Origin: DATFTE01 sp963802575
GTDB lineage: Bacteria > Acidobacteriota > Terriglobia > Terriglobales > Acidobacteriaceae
Length of the DNA: 64,000 nucleotides
Reading direction: 5' to 3'
NCBI GenBank assembly: GCA_963802575.1
Contig: CAWDJF010000004.1
Coordinates: forward strand, 558,001-622,000
In this document: positions 1-8,962 of the stretch, piece after piece
Layout of the letters: each line of letters opens with the position of its first letter
Numbering within the stretch: position 1 is the stretch's first letter
Notes under the pieces: generated by a model
Seen by the model: the letters and a program-made list of their open reading frames with translations, nothing else
What the model was told of the DNA's origin: nothing
Database searches by the model: none
Position numbers and translations under genes: made by a program

Positions 1-854
1 GGCTCCGCAACCGATGGGTGATCGAAATAATTTCGCGCATCGAGAGCGGAGTTCCTTAAGAACTCGAACAATGATCCGTGAAAACCGTTTTTCCCGGACC
101 GTGTCACGATATTGGTAAAGCCAGCCGCGCCGCGCCCGATGTCCGCCGGCATCCAGCCCGAGCTTGATTGCAATTCCTGAATCGCGTCCACGTCGAAATT
201 CGTGAACGTGCTCCCGCCCATCTCCGGATCGCTCACATCCGCACCGTCCATCGCGAACACGGCCTCAACACCGCGCTGTCCGTTGATGGCAAACTGCTGG
301 GTGAAATTCGTCTGCCCGTTCACGTCGGTCATTGTGCCCGCTGCTAACAACAACAACGCGCTGAAGTCGCGCCCATTCAACGGCAACTCATTGACCTTTT
401 GGCTCGAGAGTTTCTCATCGCTCGTTCCGCTGGCCGAGTTCGAAGTTGTGCTCGGGTTTCCATCCGAGACTCCTGCCGAAGTTTGCGGATTAGCTTCAAT
501 CGACAGCACGTTTTGATCGGACAGCGTCAGAACAACGGAAGCGCTGCTGATATTTACCGCCAGCGGTGTGGTTGGACCGTGTCCGGTCCGCTGCACAGTA
601 ATGGTGTGTGGCTCTTTTGCGACGCTCTCGATCGAAAACTTCCCATCAGATCCTGTGATCGCCGTCTGCTTTTTCCCCAATGTGGATACTGTCACTTTCG
701 CACCTGGGACAACTTGTCCGGCGGCCGTGCGAACGACACCGGTCCAAGTCGTCGTCGCAGCCTGTTGTGCGTTGAGTGGAACCGCGATCGCTATGAGGCT
801 ACAAAAAGCAAACCTTTCGATGGAGCGGACCACCTTCTTAAACGTCTGAGCCAT
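1..854 (-). CDS. TonB-dependent receptor, carboxypeptidase-regulatory-domain type (N-terminal part, cut by window edge)
   Basis: The gene runs off the left edge; about 284 residues are visible from an ATG at 854. Residues 1-30 form a signal peptide ending in LNAQ. Residues about 35-115 (WTGVVRTAAGQVVPGAKV) match the beta-sandwich carboxypeptidase-like domain that precedes the plug in large Acidobacteriota receptors. The plug begins near residue 152 with the typical VNELPLNGRDFSALL, followed by AINGQRGVEAVFAMDGAD. Proteins of this family are outer-membrane barrels of about 1000 residues, thought to import oligosaccharides or similar large nutrients. The neighbouring GH3 glucosidase on the same strand fits a carbohydrate role, but the substrate is unknown. 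Confidence 0.9.
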   Translation of the reverse strand, partial: MAQTFKKVVRSIERFAFCSLIAIAVPLNAQQAATTTWTGVVRTAAGQVVPGAKVTVSTLGKKQTAITGSDGKFSIESVAKEPHTITVQRTGHGPTTPLAVNISSASVVLTLSDQNVLSIEANPQTSAGVSDGNPSTTSNSASGTSDEKLSSQKVNELPLNGRDFSALLLLAAGTMTDVNGQTNFTQQFAINGQRGVEAVFAMDGADVSDPEMGGSTFTNFDVDAIQELQSSSGWMPADIGRGAAGFTNIVTRSGKNGFHGSLFEFLRNSALDARNYFDHPSVAE

Positions 855-935
855 CAAAAATTCCCTTCGGGTTGCGGATGCAAGCATCGAGAATTGCTCG
901 CTCAACAGTGAAATACTCTCTTATTCGTGAGTATT

Positions 936-3122
936 TCAATGAACCGAGAGACTTCCTGTCAGAGACGTGTTGTCTGAAGATGCACCAACCACGATTTCGT
1001 AATCGCCTGGCGCGAAGTTCCAGCGGTCCGTCGTGTCGTCGAAGGTCTGCAAGACTTGCGGATCGATCGCCACCGTGACCGTTTGTGATTCACCCGGCGC
1101 GAGTCTGACTCGCTTCCACCCCACCAGCCGTTTGAAGGATTCGTCCGCGCTCTTCGGCAATCTTGCGTACACTTCCGCGATCTCAGTGCCTGTCTGTTTC
1201 CCGGTGTTCTTGAGGCTGAAGCGGACAGTCTTGGCGGTGGAATCAACGCTTATCCCTGAATATGCATAGGAGGTGTAGGACAGACCGAAGCCAAATGCAA
1301 ATAGTGGCTGCTTGTTCTTCGCTTCATACCACTTGTAGCCAACTTCGGGTCCTTCATCGTAGTGGACCGTATAACTAAGAGCTTGATCCTGAGGTGGCAG
1401 TGGTGGAATGACCGGATGCGGCAGATCTGCTTCGCTTTTCGGGAAGGTGATGGGAAGTTTGCCTGTTGGATTGACGTTCCCGACGAGAACTTTGGCCAAA
1501 GCTTTATGTCCGGCACTCCCTGCGTACCATGCCTCGACTACCGCGGCAACTTTGTCGAGCCATGGCATGGTGACGGCCGTACCGGTTTCGAGCACAACGA
1601 TTGTGCGAGGATTCGCTGCGGCAATCTGCTCGATCAAAGCATCCTGATTGTCAGGAAGCGACAGACTCGGTAGGTCCATATCTTCCGATATCCACTGATA
1701 TGCAAAGACGATCGCGAGATCAGAACCTTTGGCGAGACTTACTGCGGACTTCAAGTCTGTTCCCGAATCGTATTCGATTTTCGTATTCGGCAGCTTCGCT
1801 CGGAGAGCTTTCAGCGGAGAGGTCGGAAACCAGATGTGATCTTGCCAGTGTGTTTCACCCTTGCCCGCAGGCATGATGGCATTTCCGTTTGGCGGGTCCA
1901 CTTGCGCCGATCCTCCACCGGAAAGCATTCCGACATCAGCATGTCCCCCGATGATGGCAATGCTGTGGATCGATTGGACAATTGGCAGTACGGAACGAGT
2001 ATTCTTCAGGAGAACGATACTTTTCTCTTCCACTCCCTGCGCAACTTCGAGACCCTTTTCGACATCGACCACGCTCTTCCGAGGCGGGTCGTCAACCACC
2101 CCTGAGAGAAACTCCGCATACAGCACTCGCCTTGCGTGGTCGTCAATCTCCGACAAGGGCACTCTCCCGGCAGCCACCGCTTCTTTCAGCTTCGGACCGA
2201 AGTAGTCGGCCATTGGCTGTTCCTGATCGAGACCGCTGGTTGATGCCTTCTCCGTGCTGTGAGTTCCAGCCCAGTCAGAGATCACGAAGCCTTGGAAGCC
2301 CCAGTCGTTCTTGAGTACGTCCCGCAACGTGTAAGGATTTTCGCAACCGAAGTCTCCATTGATCCGATTGTAGGAACACATCACCGCGCCAGGATGTGCG
2401 ATGGAGATCGCTATGTGAAAAGCAAGCAGATCGGATTCCTGCATGGCCCGTCTCGAAATGATGGAATCGATGGTGAAGCGGCCCGTCTCCTGGTCGTTCA
2501 TCGCGTAATGCTTAAGGTCGCCGACGACGTGTTGCGCCTGTTCGCACTTCATCATGTTTCCGTCTAACGTGCCGGCAAGCAAAGGATCTTCGCCGGCATA
2601 CTCGAAGGTACGACCGTTCCGAGGCTCACGGGCCAGATTCACGCCGCCTCCAAGCGTCATATCGAAACCTTGCGCTCGCAGCTCGCTGCCGATCACTTCG
2701 CCGTAAGCACAGGCGGACTCCGGATCCCACGCGGATGCCGCCCCCAAGTTCGAAGGCATCGCCGTTGCATACCTTCCATTCACACCGCTATCCCGTATTC
2801 CGTATGCTGCATCTGAAATGACCAGCGGCGGAATGCCGAGACGCTTTACGCCCTCGACATAACCTGCGCCACCGTTTGTGAGATGGGTGAGCGGCATCGT
2901 CCATTTGGGATTGTTTGCCATGCCATTCCCATGCAGGAGGGCCAACTTCTCGTCGAGCGTCATCTGCTTCAGAGCCAGTTCGGCACGCTCTCCAGGGGAT
3001 AGTTTGGAATTCATCCACGGCCGATCCGTGTCTTGGGCTACGAGAACACTGGTTGCGGAGATGATTCCTATGGCAACGAGCAATGACAGAAACAAGTGGG
3101 CGCTGAAATAGCGGTTGTTCAT
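936..3122 (-). CDS. Glycoside hydrolase family 3 beta-glucosidase, secreted
   Basis: A 728-residue exported GH3 enzyme that should remove terminal beta-D-glucosyl or xylosyl residues from oligosaccharides. The ATG at 3122 is chosen because it starts a clear signal peptide (MNNRYFSAHLFLSLLVAIGI, cleavage near residue 30); the reading frame stays open upstream to 3332, but that part looks unlike a leader. The N-terminal barrel carries NLAREPRNGRTFEYAGEDP (residues about 162-180) and the family nucleophile motif GFVISDW with Asp near 283. The GH3 C-terminal alpha/beta domain follows, with KNTRSVLPI and IIGGHADVGMLSGGGS. A fibronectin type III-like domain closes the protein. The gene is just upstream of the receptor on the same strand, so the two may serve the same glycan. 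Confidence 0.92.
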   Translation of the reverse strand: MNNRYFSAHLFLSLLVAIGIISATSVLVAQDTDRPWMNSKLSPGERAELALKQMTLDEKLALLHGNGMANNPKWTMPLTHLTNGGAGYVEGVKRLGIPPLVISDAAYGIRDSGVNGRYATAMPSNLGAASAWDPESACAYGEVIGSELRAQGFDMTLGGGVNLAREPRNGRTFEYAGEDPLLAGTLDGNMMKCEQAQHVVGDLKHYAMNDQETGRFTIDSIISRRAMQESDLLAFHIAISIAHPGAVMCSYNRINGDFGCENPYTLRDVLKNDWGFQGFVISDWAGTHSTEKASTSGLDQEQPMADYFGPKLKEAVAAGRVPLSEIDDHARRVLYAEFLSGVVDDPPRKSVVDVEKGLEVAQGVEEKSIVLLKNTRSVLPIVQSIHSIAIIGGHADVGMLSGGGSAQVDPPNGNAIMPAGKGETHWQDHIWFPTSPLKALRAKLPNTKIEYDSGTDLKSAVSLAKGSDLAIVFAYQWISEDMDLPSLSLPDNQDALIEQIAAANPRTIVVLETGTAVTMPWLDKVAAVVEAWYAGSAGHKALAKVLVGNVNPTGKLPITFPKSEADLPHPVIPPLPPQDQALSYTVHYDEGPEVGYKWYEAKNKQPLFAFGFGLSYTSYAYSGISVDSTAKTVRFSLKNTGKQTGTEIAEVYARLPKSADESFKRLVGWKRVRLAPGESQTVTVAIDPQVLQTFDDTTDRWNFAPGDYEIVVGASSDNTSLTGSLSVH

Positions 3123-3342
3123 AAGTTTTCCAACGGTCGCCTGTGGATGCTGATACGCAAAACTGTCCTTCGACTCGCAGTAGAGCACCAGCTCCATGCC
3201 TTCTGGCATCATGATGCGGGTCCTGTGCCGTAGTTTTCCCGGATCTGCTAATTTTAGGCCTTTGATCGCGCAGCATAGACCCTTGTCCGGGTCCGTCATA
3301 TGTCGACACGGCGTATCTATAGAAGGGCCCAACCGCTTCGGT

Positions 3343-4125
3343 CTACGTACTTGTGACTTCTATGCCTTGGGAGCGGTAGGGACTCAGGACATCTTCATCT
3401 GATGCATCGGTGATCAAACGTGTCAGTCGGGAAGCAGGACCGACCAGGTAAGGCAGAGATGTCCCCATTTTCCCCAGTGAAATCAGGCCAACTACTTCCG
3501 CTGAAGCCCCTATCATCGCTTGCTTCACGTACGCCTCTTCTTGGTCGCCGACGGTTATTCCGACCTCCGGGTGCAAACTGCACATTCCCAGAAAACATAG
3601 GTCAGCGCGAATGGATTCGACTCGACGAATGGTCTCGATGCCTGTCGTGACCCGCGCCTCTTTCAGAAGATTTCCTCCGAGCATCAGCACGCTCAACTTC
3701 GGATGATCCGCCAACGCCAGCGCAAGCGGTGGGCTGTTGGTAACAATCGTCGCCGAACGCTCTCTTGAAAGGCAGGAAGCAATTCTTAGATTAGTGGTAC
3801 CTCCATCAATCAGCACCACGTGACCGTCGCGGATCATGTCAGCTGCCGCTCGAGCAATTCCGATCTTGCTCTCCATGTCGATTTGTTGGCGAGACACGAA
3901 AGGAACGGCCTCGACCCGGCGAGGCAGGGCGCCGCCGTGTACCCGTTGGATCTTTCCCGAATTCGCCAATTCGCGCAGATCTCGACGAATCGTGTCTTCA
4001 GAGACCCGGTATCGACTGCTAAGGTCCGCAGCGAGGACTCGGCCCTCGCTGCCAAGCACCTCCAGGATGTATTGGTGGCGCTCTTCCTTTAGGGCGATTT
4101 GGCCTGCTTCCGCTTCGGATTTCAT
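3343..4125 (-). CDS. DeoR-family transcriptional repressor
   Basis: 260 residues from the ATG at 4125, the usual length for this family; a longer open frame to 4431 would cross the divergent promoter region and is rejected. Residues about 13-65 form the DeoR winged helix-turn-helix (RHQYILEVLGSEGRV, YRVSEDTIRRDLREL, RVHGGAL). The rest is the sugar-phosphate-sensing DeoRC domain, with VLIDGGTTNLRIA and VTNSPPLALALADHP. Such proteins repress sugar catabolic operons and are released by a phosphorylated sugar. It is divergent from a HAD phosphatase and an MFS transporter, which are its likely targets; the effector cannot be told from sequence. Confidence 0.92.
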   Translation of the reverse strand: MKSEAEAGQIALKEERHQYILEVLGSEGRVLAADLSSRYRVSEDTIRRDLRELANSGKIQRVHGGALPRRVEAVPFVSRQQIDMESKIGIARAAADMIRDGHVVLIDGGTTNLRIASCLSRERSATIVTNSPPLALALADHPKLSVLMLGGNLLKEARVTTGIETIRRVESIRADLCFLGMCSLHPEVGITVGDQEEAYVKQAMIGASAEVVGLISLGKMGTSLPYLVGPASRLTRLITDASDEDVLSPYRSQGIEVTST

Positions 4126-4154
4126 TCTGCTCGCGTTGCACGAATACAATTGTT

Positions 4155-4190
4155 TATGCACGTATATGCATGTATTATCCGATTTATGCA
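4155..4190. promoter_or_regulatory. Three phased TATGCA repeats, candidate DeoR operator
   Basis: The hexamer TATGCA occurs at 4155-4160, 4165-4170 and 4185-4190, that is 10 and 20 bp apart, on one face of the helix. The last two copies extend to TATGCATG. The repeats lie in the short region between the divergent deoR-like gene (start 4125) and the HAD gene (start 4186). DeoR proteins bind multiple short repeats in such regions, so autoregulation and repression of the HAD/MFS pair is the likely role. The last copy overlaps the proposed HAD start codon. Confidence 0.55.
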
Positions 4191-4929
4191 TGATACTGCC
4201 AAATGCAACGCCATTCAAGGTCTTTCGCAAAAGCGTTCGATTCGGGCAGTCGTCTTCGATTACGGAAACGTTCTGTGCCTCGAGCAAATGGTAGAGGATA
4301 TGAAAGGCATGGCGCTCGTGTGCGGCATTCCCCTTGAGCGATTCTCGGAACTTTACTGGAAGCTGCGGCCGCCCTACGACCGGGGTGAGATCGATGGACC
4401 CGCCTACTGGACAGCAGTTGTTGGCCAGCAAGAACTGGGTCTCAGCAGAGATCAGATAGCAGCGCTAATCAAACTCGATAGCGAAAGCATCACTCGACCA
4501 AATCAAGGTGCTGTGCAATGGGCAAAGCTGTTGCACCATGAAGGCTTCCCCTTAACCCTTCTTTCGAACATGCCGCTCGAACTCAGTCGCTATGTGACCA
4601 AGTCCTTTCCCAGCCTCTCTACATTTGAATACCTGATTTATTCCTGCGACTACGGGTCCATAAAGCCGGGGCTGGCGATCTATCGAAATTGTCTCGAATT
4701 ACTCAAAGCGCCCCCGCAAGACATCTTGTACCTCGATGATCGCGCCGAAAACGTCGAGGCGGCAGCTCGCTTAGGAATTAACTCTGTACTGTTTGACACG
4801 GTCGAAAAGACTGCGTTAAGAGTCGAAAGCCGATTCGACGTCCCCGTCCCGAGTTATGGCCGCTGTCGCCAATCAAGTTCACAGTACAGCCCAACCAATC
4901 AGCGCCCGGAGCGAATGGAATCCGATTGA
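4186..4929 (+). CDS. HAD-superfamily hydrolase, subfamily IA (sugar-phosphatase-like)
   Basis: 247 residues from the ATG at 4186. Motif I is IRAVVFDYGNVLC with the nucleophilic Asp, motif II TLLSNMP, motif III the Lys in YGSIKPGLAIY, and motif IV DILYLDDRAENVEAA. The whole resembles YihX-like hexose-1-phosphate phosphatases and epoxide-hydrolase N-terminal-like HADs. The gene faces a DeoR repressor, and its stop codon TGA (4927-4929) shares its last base with the ATG of the following transporter, so the two are translationally coupled. A role in dephosphorylating a sugar phosphate that the regulator senses is inferred. The start is uncertain: the frame is open upstream to 4099. Confidence 0.82.
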   Translation: MHDTAKCNAIQGLSQKRSIRAVVFDYGNVLCLEQMVEDMKGMALVCGIPLERFSELYWKLRPPYDRGEIDGPAYWTAVVGQQELGLSRDQIAALIKLDSESITRPNQGAVQWAKLLHHEGFPLTLLSNMPLELSRYVTKSFPSLSTFEYLIYSCDYGSIKPGLAIYRNCLELLKAPPQDILYLDDRAENVEAAARLGINSVLFDTVEKTALRVESRFDVPVPSYGRCRQSSSQYSPTNQRPERMESD

Positions 4930-6098
4930 TGCAGCAACGCAGCCTCCAACAGGGGCGCGTGAGCGTCTCCTTAATCTTTCTGATCCACGGACTGATCATC
5001 GCAACCTGGGCTTCGAGGATTCCTGCCTTTCAGGCGCACCTCCATCTTTCTCCCGCCGTTTTGGGCAGGTCGTTGATGATGGCGGCAATCGGTTCCGTTC
5101 TCGCCATGCCTGCCGCTGGATGGCTCATTCACAGGTTCGGCAGTCTGAGCATCGTGATTGGGTCAACATTGGGGTTTGGCCTCGCATTGCCCTTGATTGC
5201 CGAATCCAGTACGGTCCTAACACTGTCGGTCGCTCTTCTTTTCTATGGGGCGATGGCCGGTTCGATGGATGTAGCGATGAATACTCACGCCGTGATGATC
5301 GAGAAGCGATACCAGCGTCACATCATGTCGTCATTCCATGCGCTCTTCAGCTTGGGTGGAATGGCCGGATCTGCGTTAGGGGGATTGGTTGCTTCGCGTG
5401 CGGTTCCGGTCGGGATTCACTTTTGGGTCAGCGGTATAGCACTTTCCGCAATGTCCATACTCGCATTCCGGTGGCTTCCGCTTCCCTCCGCACCTGAGGA
5501 CGCCGAGCAAGTGTCATCCCGAGGCACGATTAGGTGGTCTGTACCGTTAGGCGCGCTCGCTCTTCTGGCATTTTCGATTATGCTCGTTGAGGGTGCGATC
5601 GCCGATTGGAGCGCGATTTATCTGCGTACTTCGGTTCTCACCGGGCCAGGATTGGCCGCTCTTGGATATGCGGTGTTCTCAGGTGCTATGGCTGGAGGTC
5701 GCCTGACAGGCGACTATCTCACTGGGAAGCTTGGACGCGGCCACCTCGTATGTTACGGGGCTCTTTTGGCCGCGGCAGGGCTTGTCTTCGTCTTGTTGTT
5801 CGGCAATGCCGGTTGGGCGTTGGTGGGATTCACGTGCGCGGGAGCAGGTCTGGCCACGATTATTCCCAATACGTTTGCCGCTGCAGGGAACATTGAAGGC
5901 AGTGCACCCGGTCCCAGCCTCGCCGTAGTCACGACGGCTGGCTATGTTGGCTTCCTTGCCGGTCCGCCCCTGATCGGGTTCGTCGCGCAGCTCTCGACCA
6001 TTCGCGCTGCGTTATGGATACTTGTGGTCTTGAGCGGCTTGAGCGCTTTCGCATCAACCTCAATGAAAAGAACTTCGCCTGTCAGAAGAACAACCTGA
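4929..6098 (+). CDS. MFS transporter, YbjJ-like
   Basis: 389 residues with about 12 hydrophobic segments. The N-terminus (IFLIHGLIIATWASRIPAFQ) is characteristic of the YbjJ/fucose-permease-like branch of the major facilitator superfamily, which exports or imports sugars and small metabolites at the inner membrane. Further typical pieces are AMAGSMDVAMNTHAVMIEKR and SSFHALFSLGGMAGSALGG. The ATG overlaps the last base of the HAD stop codon; a TTG one codon earlier is possible. Co-transcription with the HAD phosphatase under the DeoR-type repressor suggests a sugar or sugar-phosphate substrate, not identifiable here. Downstream, 6099-6324 holds no gene that I can support. Confidence 0.88.
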   Translation: MQQRSLQQGRVSVSLIFLIHGLIIATWASRIPAFQAHLHLSPAVLGRSLMMAAIGSVLAMPAAGWLIHRFGSLSIVIGSTLGFGLALPLIAESSTVLTLSVALLFYGAMAGSMDVAMNTHAVMIEKRYQRHIMSSFHALFSLGGMAGSALGGLVASRAVPVGIHFWVSGIALSAMSILAFRWLPLPSAPEDAEQVSSRGTIRWSVPLGALALLAFSIMLVEGAIADWSAIYLRTSVLTGPGLAALGYAVFSGAMAGGRLTGDYLTGKLGRGHLVCYGALLAAAGLVFVLLFGNAGWALVGFTCAGAGLATIIPNTFAAAGNIEGSAPGPSLAVVTTAGYVGFLAGPPLIGFVAQLSTIRAALWILVVLSGLSAFASTSMKRTSPVRRTT

Positions 6099-6324
6099 CA
6101 TTCAGTCTTCCGCAAAGATGCCGAGGCGTTGACCCCTACGGCAGCGGCAACGATACGCTTGTCAATGTATCTCACCTTCTTGCTGCTGCTATCGAGCTCG
6201 CTCGTCTAGATTGGAGAAGGGTCCGGTCTCCGGAGTCCGGTTTGCGGCCATCTCTCGTGAAGTCCAGGGGAATTCGCGATTTTTGCGACGAGACGAGCGA
6301 GATTTCTCTGAGTCGCAGACTGCG

Positions 6325-6418
<94 letters not shown>

Positions 6419-6477
6419 GGCGGGCAGGGATGTAGTTTATCACTTCTTGACGTCAGGACTGAGCGCAGATAGCGGCA

Positions 6478-8124
6478 TCATGCCCGGCATAATTCGGAGA
6501 TCATGGTTTCGCGGCGGTTGAGGGCCATCCCATCTATGCGCCGCAATAAGATCCAATAGCCCGTCCAGGTCACAATTGCCAGCGCCAAAAACGCAAAAGC
6601 AGCTGGCCAATAGCCCTCGTATTGCGGAACGAAAACAAATACCAGGACGCCGATGCCAAAAACAGCAATCTGCACGACGAAACTGAGGAGGATTGTGGTC
6701 TGCGAGGCGCGTTGTCGTCCGAAGGTCGCGTATTCGATTCGTTTCGGCGAATAAATAGAGAGAAAATTTCCGGCGGAGAAATTTACCGGGATAGCGAACA
6801 GGATGGCTGCCAGAGTCGCGGTGACGATGTCGAGCGTGGGCGGTTTGTACAGGAAGGAGACGGCCGTCCCAACCAGGAACAGTTCGACAGCAAGGACCGT
6901 GAAGTGCGCCAGATTTTTCGCGAATACGATTTGCCGGAAGCGCACGGGCAGGGCGAACAGGAACTGAACGCCACCGCCATCCGCTCCGAAATTGTTGTAC
7001 ACAAGGTTGGTGAGCACTAACAACGCATAGGCGGCCCCCGTGGGAAATGCGAAGCTCGGGGCGCGCATGAGAAGGCCGCCGCTCCTATCGCCCACGCCTC
7101 CGAAGCGAAATACCGCGAGCATCACGATCGGCATGATCAAAGTAAAAAGCATGGGGCCGCTGCGTGAAAGGTAAAGCAACTCTTTCTCGAAAATCGCAGC
7201 GGTTCCCGGTGCGAAGCCGGGGAGACTCCATCCCAAACGTACGGTCTGTTTTCCGGTTTGACGCTTGGCGCGGGCAGTGGTTTCGCTGAGATTTTCTCCA
7301 CGGTATTGAGAACGCAACCTCAAATTCAGTAACCACAGAAAGCAGGCGCCGTAAACACCGAGCAAGGCAAGCGAGATTATGGACCGACCCACATTCTGAT
7401 GAAGCTTAATGATCGCGTCCGCGGCCAATCCGGGCGGCAGGGCATGATGCAATGGAGAAAGTTGATGGCCAAAACGCATTACTTCAGGACCGGAGTTTTC
7501 TCCGTACCTATTGATCAGCGGTCCCATCAACTGAAAGCCGATGATTACCAGAAAAAACAAAACTCCGAAGATCTCTCGCGTTCGCCGCTGAGCCAACCAG
7601 CGCTCAATCCAGGAGAAAACTGCCCGAGCAAGAACGACATTGATGAGAGCAAATGCCGTCAAGACTAGGGCGATCCACGGGATTGATCGGGGCTCGGCAA
7701 TCGTGATACCGCAAAAGATGCCAAGCAGCCACAGGCTGCCTAACGCCGTTGCGATATCGAACGCGCCAAAGGCCAGGATGACCAGAAAATACGCGCGATA
7801 ACTGAGAGGGAATCTGAGAAAGACCGAGGAATCGGTGCTCTCAGTGAAGGCCGTGGCCATTACCGGAAAGAACTGCCAGAACACAAAAATAAACCAGAGC
7901 AGGAGAGCTAGCCACTCAGGAGATCCGTGAGTAAAGAAGCTCCAGGCGGCAGTGCCTAAGGCAATCGCGCCTCCGACACCTGCGCCGGCGATCAGCAGAC
8001 CTACGAATATGCGCGATACAAGTTCGGCGGTGCCTCGGGTAGTCCGCAGGGAGTGAACGAATATCTGCCAGCGCAGACGGGCGATGGCTGCGAGCTGTCC
8101 TTTGGTGGTAGTCAACCTAGCCAT
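6478..8124 (-). CDS. ABC-2-type exporter permease
   Basis: 548 residues with many hydrophobic segments (for example LLIAGAGVGGAIALGTAAW, WLALLLWFIFVFWQFFPVM, ALVLTAFALINVVLARAVF). The N-terminus is cytosolic and the C-terminus ends after a pair of helices. It starts 13 bases inside the end of the ATPase gene (overlap 8112-8124), so the two form a two-gene transporter operon. It resembles the large putative permeases paired with CcmA/NatA-type ATPases. The exported substrate is unknown. Confidence 0.82.
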   Translation of the reverse strand: MARLTTTKGQLAAIARLRWQIFVHSLRTTRGTAELVSRIFVGLLIAGAGVGGAIALGTAAWSFFTHGSPEWLALLLWFIFVFWQFFPVMATAFTESTDSSVFLRFPLSYRAYFLVILAFGAFDIATALGSLWLLGIFCGITIAEPRSIPWIALVLTAFALINVVLARAVFSWIERWLAQRRTREIFGVLFFLVIIGFQLMGPLINRYGENSGPEVMRFGHQLSPLHHALPPGLAADAIIKLHQNVGRSIISLALLGVYGACFLWLLNLRLRSQYRGENLSETTARAKRQTGKQTVRLGWSLPGFAPGTAAIFEKELLYLSRSGPMLFTLIMPIVMLAVFRFGGVGDRSGGLLMRAPSFAFPTGAAYALLVLTNLVYNNFGADGGGVQFLFALPVRFRQIVFAKNLAHFTVLAVELFLVGTAVSFLYKPPTLDIVTATLAAILFAIPVNFSAGNFLSIYSPKRIEYATFGRQRASQTTILLSFVVQIAVFGIGVLVFVFVPQYEGYWPAAFAFLALAIVTWTGYWILLRRIDGMALNRRETMISELCRA

Positions 8125-8924
8125 GAAAGTTCCTGATCGGCGGGGCGTTGTCCGCCAACGGTACGCAGAAAGATCTGCTCGAGGGTGAGTTTCTCTTCCG
8201 TTGAGACGCGCTCCGATGTTGGATCGGAGAGTGACTGGGCCTGCACGCCCGCGCGCAGTTCGTCGAGCGAACCTTGGGCGACGAGTTGTCCATGATCGAT
8301 GATGGCGACGTGGCTGCAGAGGCGTTCGACGATTTCGAGCACGTGCGATGTCAGAAAGATGGTGGCTCCGCGGGCGATCATGCGCTGCAGCATCGTCTTA
8401 AGCGTACCGGCGGCGATGGCATCCACGCCTTCGAAAGGCTCGTCGAGAAATAGCACCTTCGGCCCGTGAATGACTGCTGCTGCCAGAGCCAACTTCTTTT
8501 GCATGCCGTGGGAATAGTCGGTCACAAGCGTCTTCGGCTGACTGGCGAGATCCATGAATTCCAGCAACTCTCCCGCGCGACCGGCCGCCGTCTCGCGATC
8601 GAGGCCGTACATTCTTCCGGCGAAGTTCAAGTATTCGGCGCCGGTGAGACGTCCAAATAGTGCCATGCCTTCCGGAACCACACCGATCTCACGTTTAACC
8701 TCTACCGGATTGGAGATGAGATCAACGCCTAGAACGTGGATGGAGCCGGATGTAGGCGCAAGCAACCCCGTCAGCATTTTGATGGTGGTCGACTTCCCCG
8801 CTCCGTTGGGGCCGAGAAAACCGAAGAATTGCCCCGGAGATACGGTCAGGTTGATGTCATTGACGGCAAGCAATTCGCCGAAACGGCGAGTGAGTCGTTC
8901 AGTGGAAATGGCGGGAACATCCAT
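8112..8924 (-). CDS. ABC transporter ATP-binding protein (exporter type)
   Basis: 270 residues. Walker A GPNGAGKST at 38-46, the signature region as YSHGMQKKLALA near 138 (the canonical LSGGQ is replaced by YSHGM, common in CcmA/NatA-type ATPases), Walker B VLFLDEPFEGVD at about 157-168, and the switch His in LTSHVLE. The C-terminal 50 residues are an accessory tail. It is the energising subunit for the permease that overlaps it downstream, probably a two-subunit exporter that dimerises in the inner membrane. Confidence 0.93.
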   Translation of the reverse strand: MDVPAISTERLTRRFGELLAVNDINLTVSPGQFFGFLGPNGAGKSTTIKMLTGLLAPTSGSIHVLGVDLISNPVEVKREIGVVPEGMALFGRLTGAEYLNFAGRMYGLDRETAAGRAGELLEFMDLASQPKTLVTDYSHGMQKKLALAAAVIHGPKVLFLDEPFEGVDAIAAGTLKTMLQRMIARGATIFLTSHVLEIVERLCSHVAIIDHGQLVAQGSLDELRAGVQAQSLSDPTSERVSTEEKLTLEQIFLRTVGGQRPADQELSWLG

Positions 8925-8962
8925 GAAGAAATTGACTCTAGCACATTAGCCGAGAGTGAGCG

